Positions 46,271 to 55,665 of a stretch of 64,000 nucleotides of DNA are shown one piece after another (positions within the stretch are counted from its first letter, which is position 1; every line of letters starts with the position of its first letter). The notes beneath the pieces were generated by a model. It was not told where the DNA came from and searched no databases. It was given only the letters and a program-made list of their open reading frames with translations. Made by a program: the position numbers and the translations under genes. Source of the DNA: Teredinibacter franksiae (GTDB lineage Bacteria > Pseudomonadota > Gammaproteobacteria > Pseudomonadales > Cellvibrionaceae); assembly GCF_014218805.1 (NCBI RefSeq), contig NZ_JACJUV010000001.1, forward strand, positions 2,120,501 to 2,184,500, read 5' to 3'.

Positions 46271-46855
46271 CTAAAACTTTGATCTTTCGTATTTTCCCCA
46301 ATGAATTTTTCGCAAATTCTCTAAGAGTGGGTGTCCCTCCTTATGGTGGCGGAGCCACAAAACTGTCGTGGTAATTTCGGCCGAAAATCCTTCTGAACAT
46401 AGAATAATTCTAGGTTTTGTTGATAGCTCTGAGAAAGAATCAGATTCGACAAACTCAATGATCTGCTCTTTTGCTTCCAGATCAGTAAGTAGCTCATCGT
46501 CATATTTCCTTTTATAAGAAATGTAGTATGGAACGAGTTTATCAATGGTCATTGAAGATACCATTGCAGCATATCTTATAGCTTGTAGGTCGGCGTAGCC
46601 TGCTGCAGAGTCCCGCTTTAATTCGACAACTACCAAGTTACCTTCGCGATCTACTGCCAATAAATCTAAGCGGTCATTGCTGTTAGAGAATCTATCAAAT
46701 TCGATGCTTACAATGAGTAAGTCTTCTCCAAGGATTTCTGGATTAGTTCTTACCCACTCCTCTATATGAGTTCTCTCCCAAATATTGAGATTGGTAAAGC
46801 TACTTCGTTTTATTTTTGTAGCCTTATCAAGGCCGTTAGATATTGAAAAAATCAC
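46271..46855 (-). pseudogene. NucS/DUF91-like nuclease domain protein, 3' end replaced by RAYT/REP
   Basis: 194-residue frame from GTG 46855 with RBS AAGGAGAG. Residues ~25-170 resemble a PD-(D/E)XK DUF91-type domain: LNIWERTHIEEWVRTNPEIL, the active-site run RLDLLAVDREGNLVVVELKR (Asp and ExK), YADLQAIRYAAMVS, ILCSEGFSAEITTTVLWLR. After VLWLRHH the reading frame enters the right-end REP of RAYT copy 3 (GAGTGGGTGTCCC, 46325-46337) and reads through it to a stop. Homologues continue further, so the last part has been lost. Confidence 0.72.
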
Positions 46856-47047
46856 ATACTCTCCTTGATACTTAATATTTGAATATACGTCATCCCAGAT
46901 GTAGACATAATGTCTACATCTATACCTTTATGGCCGCATCTAGACACAGCATTCCTATATTTAGACACGCCGCCTCTCGGGTTTCTGCCCCAAGCATCCC
47001 GCAAGCCAACCCATCAAACAATAAGAGAAGGACAACGACAAAATCAA

Positions 47048-47069
47048 AATGTCAAACGTAAGGCCTGAC
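47048..47069 (-). repeat. dispersed repeat type B
   Basis: Minus strand GGGGTCAGGCCTTACGTTTG then AC; matches 24710-24732. It begins directly after the premature end of the IS1182-type transposase. Confidence 0.65.
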
Positions 47070-47073
47070 CCCG

Positions 47074-48150
47074 TTAATTCGCACTGACCTTAAAATACTT
47101 CCGTCTGCGCGATTCCGGCTTCTTGCGATCCCTGTCTTTATAGAGTGGATTTCTAGCTCGCATATCCCCATCCGCTAAATAGGCATCAATCTCCCGCTCA
47201 AAACAGTAGTCGGCGTTTTCAATAGTATTAAACCCCGCATCCGCTAGCATCTTTCGCCCCTCTAGACTTATACCTAAGTTTTCCTCGACCTGTTCAAGCA
47301 TTGGGATAAAGCATTTTTGCTCCGTTTCATGTGCTATTCCCGCACCAGAAATCACTTGATGTTTATCATCTACAACAGCAACGGCCATAAACCCTTGTGC
47401 GGCACCACCACCTCCGGACATTAGAGTACTGCTATCCGGGTCCGTAAGATTGGTCTTTTTAGGCTTGCCTGTACTGCCAATTTTGTCCGTCATTTCTCTA
47501 AGAGGAGCTTCTAGATCCTTAGCGAGTTTTCGCAACTTTTTGATTTTCTTCTTTTCTCTCTCTCGACGATCTGGGTCCACGCCACCGGCCTTGTCTTCTT
47601 CACGATGCTGCCTTAACAGGTAATTAACGCCATTCCTTATTTTTTTGTATTTCTTCTCGAATTCAGAAATTGTGCCCGATTTATCTTTACTTGCATTAGA
47701 AGATAACTTCGTACCATCGATTGAAAAACAATTACCTCCGATCAAACCCAGGTAATCACACTCTACGACAATTTGAACGAATAGATCTTCGATTTGCTTA
47801 TGCTGTTTAGATACGAATGCGGCTATTGTCGAATGATCCGGAGTAAGAAATCCTGACAAACACATAAAGACTGTGTTGAACTTACAAAGATTTTCAATTT
47901 TACGGCTACCGGTGATACCGCGAGAATAGGCGGCCAGTATGATTTTTAACAACACTGACGGCGGGTAAGCCGAGGCTCCGCCCTTAGCGTTATTGTAACG
48001 AGCATCGAATGCACTTAAATCAGCGACGTGATCAATTAAAAGCTGAACAGTTTCATCAAAACTACCCTCGGTTACTTGTTCTGACGGGATAACGGATATA
48101 AATCGCCCTTGGCTTGAATCACTCTCTTTGAAGTTATTGACCATCTGCAT
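47074..48150 (-). pseudogene. IS1182-type transposase, C-terminally truncated
   Basis: 358 residues. N-terminal DUF772-like domain (YPPSVLLKIILAAYSRGITG, PDHSTIAAF), DDE core first Asp in CFSIDGTKLSSNASKD, a charged coiled insert (REREKKKIKKLRKLAKDLEA), and second Asp in LADAGFNTIENADYC. Complete family members have about 450-520 residues with a third catalytic acid and a conserved end. Here the frame stops soon after KYFKVSAN, at repeat 47048-47069, so the third acidic residue is absent and the protein is probably inactive. Confidence 0.85.
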
Positions 48151-48236
48151 TTCCAGTAAATGGATAATAGGCCCATTTTACTTCAACAAAGTGGTCAATT
48201 CAGCAGGAATTTAGTTGTTTTTGGCGTTTTTCGACA

Positions 48237-48327
48237 GCTTCAACGCCTTTGTAACGGGCCGCGTTGTGGCGAAGCCACGCTTTTAGCGGTCCAGCACGAA
48301 GTGCGTTCGTTGACAAACTTGTTAAGC
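48237..48327 (-). other. attC-like integron recombination site
   Basis: 91 bases on the minus strand: R''-like GCTTAACAAG, which contains the stop codon of the preceding gene, then imperfectly self-complementary arms (GGACCGC / GCGGCCC) with the terminal hairpin GTGGC-TTC-GCCAC, then R'-like GCGTTGAAGC complementary to R'' with one extra base. The stop codon inside R'' and an extrahelical base are usual in gene cassettes. No integrase gene is in the window. Confidence 0.5.
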
Positions 48328-48939
48328 ATTTTCACCTACTTTTTGAAAAAGACTAACCTGAACCTTACCATCCGTTTTTGATTGCATGACCACCCAAAAC
48401 TGAAGATCTTCTTGTACTAGCTGAGCATGATGGTGATTAAGAAGTACTTTGATCTTTTCAAGCCAAGCCGGAACCATTTTTAAAAAATTGTCTATATCCT
48501 TGGATGCAGAGAAAGGGTTTTGGGCGTGAAGTAAACCTCCGCACCGATCATAGATGTTCTCGAAATCCTTTCTCGTAAGAAAGCCTGACTTTATGGGCTT
48601 TGCCTCCAGTAGCTTTCCTGTTACCTCATCCAGTATCTGAGTACTTGGTGACGGGTAAAACTTAGGATTGATTTCCTCAATACTTTGCAGAATTTTTTTG
48701 GCATGCCAGTCTTTAGAGAAGTTAGCTCGATTTTTAGCATATTCTTCTTTATTAGCTACGAGAGACGCTAGAGCAATAAGCTCTAAAATCTTTCGTACTT
48801 GAAGGCAAATGGATTCGGCGGAAGTTTGCTTATATAAAGCATTACATCGGCCGTCTAGAAACGCTCGAATCACTTCGGTTCGTTTCTTTATTTCTTCCAT
48901 GCACTCTGCATATTTATTTATGTATTGTTGATCTATCAT
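48322..48939 (-). CDS. hypothetical protein in a probable gene cassette
   Basis: 205 residues from ATG 48939 (MIDQQYINKYAECMEEIKKR). I prefer this start because a core site GTTAAGC (48943-48949) lies 3 bases upstream, which is how integron cassettes begin; a longer frame from 49008 would cross that site. Soluble and mostly helical: LQVRKILELIALASLVANKE, NFSKDWHAKKILQSIEEINP, DRCGGLLHAQNPFS (a short HxxN-like motif). Family unknown; resembles HEPN-like or other small cassette proteins only in its helical look, so no function is assigned. Confidence 0.6.
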   Translation of the reverse strand: MIDQQYINKYAECMEEIKKRTEVIRAFLDGRCNALYKQTSAESICLQVRKILELIALASLVANKEEYAKNRANFSKDWHAKKILQSIEEINPKFYPSPSTQILDEVTGKLLEAKPIKSGFLTRKDFENIYDRCGGLLHAQNPFSASKDIDNFLKMVPAWLEKIKVLLNHHHAQLVQEDLQFWVVMQSKTDGKVQVSLFQKVGENA

Positions 48940-49009
48940 GATGCTTAACAGTTTGTTCAGCGCCATTTTGACGTATATTCCCAGAAAAGCCGAAATAGCT
49001 GTCTTCATA

Positions 49010-49740
49010 ACGGGTTTCTACTGGATATGCGTCAAGGTGACGGAATATACGAAATTTCGATAAATGTCCGCATTAACACGAATTGCAGGCCTTAAAAATT
49101 CTTTCGCCAACTTCCGCTTTGGATCGATAGCAGACAAAAATCCCATATTCAACGACCTGACCACCAAACGCAAAATTACAATCTGCACCCGCATATATGG
49201 CCGTACAACATCAATACCTTATTGATCACGCGCTATTTCTTTTGTATAACTATAACTTCGATAACTCAGTATTCACGGATTGAAACACCCACATAAAAAC
49301 CCTACAAGAAAAAATAAAAAACCGTTAAATCAGACTTCCCCAACATCAGCAACAAAGATTTATTACGCATTCTCATTTACGATGTTATCGAAGAACTCAA
49401 ACGCCACAAACCGCGACGTGTTAAACATGATGCGTGAATCGGGCGTACAGTGGACGCTCGCTAGCTTTGATGATAGCTACCATAAGGTTAAGAAGGAAGC
49501 TTTAGAGCCGCAAGAAGTGGCGCCGAATTCGTTAACGGCGCACTGTTTGAGTTTTATTTGATTTAGACGACAAGCCCGCCCTACTTCACCATGGGGTCTA
49601 GCTTGCCTTTGGCGGTGTTGGTGTTACTGCTAGCCGTTGTAAAGCTACCCGCCTGTACTGGCGCGCCGCTGTTTGCAGTGCCAGCCGTCACGTGTTTATG
49701 GCGTGTATTTGTTCCCGGTAATCATCAAAAGAGTAGGCAA
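49010..49740. other. intergenic with gene scraps
   Basis: Plus strand 49373-49561 reads MLSKNSNATNRDVLNMMRES then GVQWTLASFDDSYHKVKKEA to a stop. Minus strand 49581-49720 reads HVTAGTANSGAPVQAGSFTT to KLDPMVK-stop. Both look like C-terminal ends of lost genes; neither has a start and neither is recognised. Confidence 0.35.
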
Positions 49741-49765
49741 AAGAAAAGGCCATAAAAAATGGCCT
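49741..49765 (-). terminator. intrinsic terminator
   Basis: Minus strand: AGGCCAT, 5-base loop, ATGGCCT, then TTTCTT. It follows the small secreted protein at 49816-50247. Confidence 0.75.
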
Positions 49766-49815
49766 CTCAAAAACTTAAGTAAGTGGCATTCGGGGTTGCC
49801 CCCAATAACTACAAC

Positions 49816-50247
49816 TTATCTACAGGTAACCTCTAGCTTTGGCTCACCACCTTGGGGCTGCCAAATAGGAGTAGTGCTGTATCCGCATGTACCGCAAAAC
49901 GATTCAATAGCATTGACATGGTTAGACCACTGGCTCGCCCAAAAAATGCCGTAAACTGAACCCGAGTTTACGCAAAGATTAACTGTGCTGATATTTGGCG
50001 AATCGCAAGTGCCTGAATTGTAATACCCGCTTCTGAGTGAAAGAGAACAGTATGAGGAACCAACCGCACGCGTAGAAACGGATTTAGTTGCCGCAACGGT
50101 ACCGTTAATAGCGCAGGTGTAGGCTACTCTCGCTGCAGCCCCGCCAGAAGGTACGCTTGCATGTGTCCATGAGCAGTTATCCGCAGAAGCCGATAAAGGC
50201 AAGGCCAAAAATAACGCAAAGGTCAGTACTATATTTAAATATTTCAT
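49816..50247 (-). CDS. small secreted Cys-rich protein, function unknown
   Basis: 143 residues with a clear Sec signal peptide (MKYLNIVLTFALFLALPLSA, cut after SASA). The mature ~120 residues contain eight cysteines (CSWTHAS, YTCAING, SYCSLSL, GTCDSP, NLCVNSG, SFCGTCGY, VTCR), suggesting disulfide-bonded beta structure. Family not recognised. Monocistronic, with its own terminator downstream. Confidence 0.7.
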   Translation of the reverse strand: MKYLNIVLTFALFLALPLSASADNCSWTHASVPSGGAAARVAYTCAINGTVAATKSVSTRAVGSSYCSLSLRSGYYNSGTCDSPNISTVNLCVNSGSVYGIFWASQWSNHVNAIESFCGTCGYSTTPIWQPQGGEPKLEVTCR

Positions 50248-50998
50248 TCTTTAGTTATACCCAGTTTTGGTTAGTATTAGAAGTGACTTCCTTAATGCTC
50301 CGCAGAATAAATAAACTACAGCTCACCCTTGCGGTGTAACCGCTCATCCCAGAGTCGGCAAAAATTGTATTTCAGCGGAAGAATTACACAGCTTTATTCT
50401 GCCGAACTAACTAAATCATTTACAGCAGGATACTCACACAGCATCAAGCTGCTTTAACCTATAAATAGCAAGCGCCGAAGTGTTTGTAATTTTCGATTGA
50501 TTATTTTCGATTGAATGTAGTTCTACTTTTTTATTTTTGTCAAAAGTACCCTATTGAGGGTTAAAAAAATAGCTAGAACCGAAATTTATTGGTTAGATTT
50601 ATATCAGAATGATTTACGCGAAATGTTTTCGGTAACTATTACGCCACATTAAACATTGCTGCGCCGGAGGCGCTTTTAAGCATACTAACCAGCTTGCCGT
50701 AACGGATAACACCGCTCACGCAATGAGGTATAGATCACGGCTTATTATTGTAACCACCATCTCATTTTGGGGAGGCAAGTGTTGGTATGAGTGTAGGGCA
50801 TTTTGCCAGCAAACGGAAAACCGTCCGGGCCGAATAGCGCCAAGCGCCGTCAACCAGCGTAACTAAACCACACGGAGAGACACAGGTATTAATACGGAAT
50901 CAGAATTCTCTATTTGTGTGTGCCCCATCTATATTTCCCTTGAGGCTGAAACTTAAAACTTCCATACCAATACCACTAACCCCCTATGGGGGTAATTC
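50248..50998. other. intergenic, no gene seen
   Basis: About 750 bases, AT-rich near 50460-50600. No coding frame or repeat that I can support. Confidence 0.45.
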
Positions 50999-52030
50999 CT
51001 ATTTAGGTATAGCGCTTTTTAGGTTACGGCTAGACGACGAAACTGTAGCGTCAGCCCACCAGTACCCCTTTGATTTTGCATCAGGAATGAGTAGGTCACG
51101 TGTTTCAGCAAGATCCATTTCGCTCCAGTCTCGCCAATCAATCCACGATTGCTTTAATTGCTCTAGAGCCTGGGCGTTTACTTGATAGCCGTAATAGGGC
51201 TTCATAAAGTCTTCTGTTAAGTTGTAACCCCACTCCGTACAAATAGTGGTGTATTCACTATTAATGAGTTCATTGAGGTTTGCAAGCTCACTTTCTTCGC
51301 TCTGTGTTTGCCAACCATAGAAGTGGAAGCCTACTGAGGTAACGCCCCAATCAACCCATGCATAGTCGTCAGCGATAGCCTTCATTGGCTGACCCATTGA
51401 ATTAAAGGAAAACATTATAATGTGGCGTTTAGGGGCCGCAGTACGCACCTGCTGGTAAACACTCCGCATTGTAGATTTAAACGCTTTATTAAAGTAGTCG
51501 GCGCTATTCCATGTTTGTTCGTTGTTCAGCTCAAAGTAAACAAGGGAGTTATCTTTGTACCTCGGGGCAACTTTTTGCCAAAACTCTGCCATCATGCCGA
51601 AGCCTTTCGTATGAATATACTCACCCACGTTGTGGTAGTTAATAATGATATTCATGCCCGACTCTGTGGCATTTTTTACGGCTGAATCCAGATAGGGAAG
51701 CATTTCATCTACCTCCCACCAGGCTCCGGGCTTAGGTGTCCAATCTGGGTCTCGCTTAACAAAAGGGTCTACTCAAACAACCCGCACTGTATTAAACCCC
51801 ATCGATTTTAACTCGACCCAATGATCATAATCGATCGTACGCTCTACGGTTGGGGTGCTGGAGCCGGGTCGATACGGCTTACCTATAACCATACGCGTAC
51901 CCCTCATAACCTCACCGTTTTTATCCCTCAAGGTTTCGGCGGCCAACCGTGTGGAAACAATAGAAGCCGTAAGAATACATAGGAGAAGTGAAACGCTAGC
52001 TTTTGAGAATTTAATTTTGGATATTTTCAT
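50999..52030 (-). pseudogene. GH5-like secreted glycosidase interrupted by one in-frame TGA
   Basis: Signal peptide (MKISKIKFSKASVSLLLCIL, cut near LAAETL), then GH5-type barrel: RDKNGEVMRGTRMVIG, MGFNTVRVV, in-frame TGA at 51773-51775, VDPFVKRDPDWTPKPGAWWE. It continues in the same frame with INYHNVGEY, YFELNNEQTW (acid/base Glu), VGFHFYGW and TICTEWGYN (nucleophile Glu). Both catalytic residues are kept. Homologous barrels often have Trp or Cys at the stop position, so one base change (TGG or TGC/TGT to TGA) explains it. About 343 codons in total. Recent pseudogene or sequencing error. Confidence 0.82.
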
Positions 52031-52087
52031 ATGGGCACCTCTAGTAGACCACAGCTTATAGCGTTAAAGGCCTATTATTCTAGCGAT

Positions 52088-52288
52088 TCACGTTCGCCCG
52101 TTACTGAGCTTTCGTAGCTCACACCGATGCAATATTTCGTTCTTTTCGTTATTATTACACGCACTCCACTCAACAATTTCGGCGAGGGTTCTTTTACAAC
52201 CCAAACACACTTCGTCGCTATCTAAACAGCAATTTTTAATGCAGGGCGATTGAACATTTTCGGTACTATTTACTTCGTTTTTAGGCAT
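52088..52288 (-). CDS. DUF1289-family protein
   Basis: 66 residues with the family pattern CIKNCCLDSDEVCLGCKRTL followed by EIVEWSACNNNEKNEIL: a small Cys-rich module predicted to bind metal. Function unknown across the family. Same direction as the GH5 gene that follows. Confidence 0.85.
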   Translation of the reverse strand: MPKNEVNSTENVQSPCIKNCCLDSDEVCLGCKRTLAEIVEWSACNNNEKNEILHRCELRKLSNGRT

Positions 52289-52380
52289 TTTTTACGCGTA
52301 GTGTATTAGTTACGCTAAACGGGGGCGCGCACTTAGGCTTTTGGCCGTGAATCGCGCGGCTGGTTTAACGGGCAAACGAT

Positions 52381-52875
52381 TTAGTAGGCACCCTGTGAAT
52401 ACGTCAATTCGTAGCTATGTGAATAGACTTCAAATATTAGACCGAACGGGTCTTCTACGTAGCACATTTTGTAGGGTTTCTCGCCTGGGTAATATTCGCG
52501 AATGGGCATTCGCTGCTTACCGCCGTGCGCCACAATTTTCGCTACTAGCCCTTCAATGTCTGGGTCCTGAACACAGAAGTGAAAGGTGCTTGTCTTCCAG
52601 TATTCAAAATCTTTCGGCGTTTCATTGTTTTTAAATTCGAACATTTCAACGCCTATTTTGTCGCCGGTGGACATGTGGGCAATTTTAAACGAGCCCCAGC
52701 CCTTACCAAAAACATCAATACACATTTGGCCAATGGGCGTGTTGGCCTCTTCGGTTATAACCGTGGGTTCCATTATGTGATACCAACCCATTACATCGCT
52801 GTAAAACTTGGCCGCTTTCTCTACGTTTGGCACTGAAATACCAATGTGTGAGAAGGTTCTAGGGTATGTGCTCAT
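52381..52875 (-). CDS. VOC-superfamily (glyoxalase/dioxygenase-like) protein
   Basis: 164 residues from ATG 52875 (MSTYPRTFSHIGISVPNVEK). Paired beta-alpha-beta modules with candidate metal ligands His in FSHIGISV, His in TFHFCVQD and Glu in PFGLIFEVYSH. The RBS AGAGGAA lies within the last codons of the upstream rhombotarget gene and only one base separates stop and start, so translation is coupled. Substrate unknown. An earlier in-frame start (52908) would bypass the RBS. Confidence 0.87.
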   Translation of the reverse strand: MSTYPRTFSHIGISVPNVEKAAKFYSDVMGWYHIMEPTVITEEANTPIGQMCIDVFGKGWGSFKIAHMSTGDKIGVEMFEFKNNETPKDFEYWKTSTFHFCVQDPDIEGLVAKIVAHGGKQRMPIREYYPGEKPYKMCYVEDPFGLIFEVYSHSYELTYSQGAY

Positions 52876-52876
52876 G

Positions 52877-53812
52877 TCAATTCCTCTTGGTAGCGTTAAC
52901 GCCCACATTAGCTGCGGTGTTTTTGCGCCCGTGGATTTTTTTGTTGCGTGTTTTTAACGAATGAATAAGCGATAGAAACATTAAAAGTATAATACCCAAC
53001 GTACTAACAGCACCGCCACCGCCGGTATAGCCTTCGCGGTGACTAACTTCCACCTCGCCTGGATTACTTTTAATTCTTTCTCTGAATATTGACAGCTGGC
53101 TTTTTAAGTTGACCGCCATATTTGCCGCGGCTTGCTCAAACCCTTGAATGCTATCGGCTCTAAGCTCCTCGCTTAAATTAATAGGCGTAGAATTGCCTGT
53201 TATGTTACTTGTTCCTGGGGCTCTAAAAAGCATTTTTTTGCTGGAGATATCGTACACCACGGTATCCATTAATGTGCTGGTGTCATTTTTTTCACCGGAT
53301 ACAACGTAGGCGCCAATAATAGTCCAGTAACTGAGCGACAATACACCCTCATCAGTAAACTGCACTTGATCATAGGAGACAAGCGCAATTACATCTATGC
53401 CATACATAGTTTTAATTTGATCTAGATTGGTGAAGCTACCACCCGGTGTTAAGTAGGCGGTTGGTATAACCTCTATACCGCTAACGAACTCTAACCCTCT
53501 AAAGTTTTTAGATACGTCTTCGAGTATCTCGCTCTTTTTCGCTTCGGAAATAGACCCCGAGTAGGTGCTACCGGTCCAGACGTTATGAGCACTGGAACTT
53601 TCGCGGCTAACCGGCACGAACGCAACGCCAACACGTAAAGGTAGCTTTAAGTGGGGTGTAGAGGGCGTTACGAATGTGTCCCCTGAGTTCGGGTACAGAT
53701 ACTCCATCACACTGCTCTTGGTATTAACTCGATTACCCGCGCAGCCGGTAATGCACAGCATGATCAGAGCAAACATTAAGCCACTGGGCTTTAGCAAATT
53801 AGTAGTATTCAT
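52877..53812 (-). CDS. rhombotarget lipoprotein (GlyGly-CTERM-type tail)
   Basis: 311 residues. Lipobox CITGC (Cys ~24), MEYLYPNSGD, LPLRVGVAFVPV, YGIDVIALVSYDQVQF and TVVYDISSKKMLFRAPGTS are as in the rhombotarget lipoprotein family. The C-terminus is a Gly run (YTGGGGAV), a hydrophobic span (TLGIILLMFLSLIHSL) and basic residues, the signal cleaved by rhombosortase. It is therefore both lipid-modified and a sorting substrate. Family function unknown. Upstream member of a coupled pair with the VOC gene. Confidence 0.85.
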   Translation of the reverse strand: MNTTNLLKPSGLMFALIMLCITGCAGNRVNTKSSVMEYLYPNSGDTFVTPSTPHLKLPLRVGVAFVPVSRESSSAHNVWTGSTYSGSISEAKKSEILEDVSKNFRGLEFVSGIEVIPTAYLTPGGSFTNLDQIKTMYGIDVIALVSYDQVQFTDEGVLSLSYWTIIGAYVVSGEKNDTSTLMDTVVYDISSKKMLFRAPGTSNITGNSTPINLSEELRADSIQGFEQAAANMAVNLKSQLSIFRERIKSNPGEVEVSHREGYTGGGGAVSTLGIILLMFLSLIHSLKTRNKKIHGRKNTAANVGVNATKRN

Positions 53813-54452
53813 ACCTTACCTCGTCCGTTGGTTTTCAAAACACTTGTAGAATAAATAGCGCTAGGCCTGACGGTACAACAGGGAAAGCCCAACGCGGAAG
53901 CCAAAATGCCGTACTAAGGGGCCTACCCCCAAACACAAGCCAACCTCGACATTCACATAGCAACCGGCAGATGGGCCTCGTATTCACAATGCGTGCTTCA
54001 GCCGGGTTATACAAAGGATTGATTCATTGGCTTATTTCGGCATTGCTCGGCTGAACATCCCTTTCTTTTGAGTGCCCCGTCAATTTAGCGCAATTCCGTT
54101 GGGCGCAACACAGCGGTTTGATGCACTATGGGGGACCTATGAAGATGACCCCAAAGGGCATCGCCGTATAACGGCGGCTATAGAGCACCTGTGGGCCAAT
54201 TTCTACCCACCGCAGGTAAAATACCCGAAGTATTGCCGGTCGCGCTATTGTCACAATAACTATGGCATACTCTACACCTATTGATGGTGGTTGTGGTGAT
54301 GCTCGCCCAGCTCGCTTTTTGGCAGATTCACTTAATTGCCAGGTGCAATGGCTGCCATGCTCAATGGGCATCAGACCCAAAGATCATAGGCCTCAATGTA
54401 GCTTATAGGTCACAAATTACCCGCTCAGGAAAAAGGCTTTACGCGAAACGAA
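53813..54452. other. intergenic, no gene supported
   Basis: A 71-codon plus-strand frame at 54072-54284 has no RBS and no recognised family. Divergent promoter region for the rhombotarget and phosphoesterase genes. Confidence 0.4.
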
Positions 54453-55304
54453 ATGAATATACTCCACATCTCAGATATGCATTTTGGCCCTCGTCACTGG
54501 ATTGGAAAAAGTGAATTGCTGCTAGAGCGATTGAATAGTTATGCCGCCGATATTGTAATCAATACCGGTGACAATACAACGGATGCTCTGGAAAATGAAT
54601 TTCAAGCCGCTGGAGATTTTTTGAGGTCTATTGAGTGCCAACACATTGTTTCGATTCCCGGAAATCATGACAAACGCAATATGCGTAGTGCTGGCTATTT
54701 TCGGCAGTATATCGACGATGTAGATGTCATTCATCCATTGGATCGCGACAACTGCAAAAAGAAGAGTATTTTTATTGATGCAAACATCAATGGCATAAAA
54801 GAGCATTTTACCGACATCAACTTTTTAAAAAAAGTTACAATTAGTGGCGAGTCCGTTCTATTCGTATGCCTCGACACCAACACGCTCTATGAAGACAAAG
54901 GTTTTGTCGATACCGAAATGCTGAGAACACTTACGCATGCAATTGGAAAAGCCCGTTACGACAAAATAATTCTGCTAAATCACCACTCCATACTCGATAC
55001 AGATTCAGACCCTCTTTTTAATTCAAGGATAGTTGTTGAATTCGTAAGAGAGAATAATATAGAACATGTTTTTTGTGGCCATACGCATCAGCTTTCAATA
55101 ATGCGATCAACTGATCTGTATCACAATCATTCATTCACTCAGTATAAGAATGGATCACTTTCAAGTGGCAATACCCCCAACGATACCAATATGTTTCTGT
55201 ATTATAAAAACTTTGGCACTAAAGCAATGGAAATCCATATCGTTAGAGCCATTATCGAAAATGAATGCCTGACATTTAAAGAAGAAATAATTTTGGCTCA
55301 GTAG
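54453..55304 (+). CDS. calcineurin-like metallophosphoesterase
   Basis: 283 residues, cytoplasmic (no signal). All metal-ligand motifs are present: ISDMHFG (DxH), NTGDNTTD (GD), SIPGNHDKR (GNHD), LLNHHSIL and FCGHTHQLS (GHxH). Two-metal phosphodiesterase/phosphatase; cyclic-nucleotide phosphodiesterase-like in size, but substrate cannot be decided. Transcribed alone. Confidence 0.9.
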   Translation: MNILHISDMHFGPRHWIGKSELLLERLNSYAADIVINTGDNTTDALENEFQAAGDFLRSIECQHIVSIPGNHDKRNMRSAGYFRQYIDDVDVIHPLDRDNCKKKSIFIDANINGIKEHFTDINFLKKVTISGESVLFVCLDTNTLYEDKGFVDTEMLRTLTHAIGKARYDKIILLNHHSILDTDSDPLFNSRIVVEFVRENNIEHVFCGHTHQLSIMRSTDLYHNHSFTQYKNGSLSSGNTPNDTNMFLYYKNFGTKAMEIHIVRAIIENECLTFKEEIILAQ

Positions 55305-55653
55305 GTATTGGACAAGCCCCCGCCAGAACACCCCGCCTATTCAATCAGCCAGTTTTTCTTCTTGCCTGGCATGGCTACTCGCCAGCCTCTATTCCTGTAT
55401 AGCTAGGCGGAAGAATGCCATCACTGATTCGACTTTTCTTAACTGGATACGCTTCCAAATGCGTTACCCTAAAGTGAGTTGATTTTTTGGATGCGTATTC
55501 AACAACCATTGTTCCGGTGATACTCTACTTATTGTCAGCCCGATTGAAAACTTTAAGTTCACCTTTTTTAAACACCGTTTAAAATTGTGAATGTACCATT
55601 AATGAATACCCGCCAAAGGTTGGTGCTATTAAGCTTATACTAAAGCCAAAAAT
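55305..55653. other. intergenic, no gene seen
   Basis: About 350 bases with an AT-rich promoter-like stretch near 55600-55640 before the pseudouridine synthase. Confidence 0.4.
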
Positions 55654-55665
55654 TTGGACCACTCA

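Noticed and set aside
49250..49290. CRISPR-like GATTGAAAC
   Set aside because: Single occurrence with no repeat-spacer periodicity.
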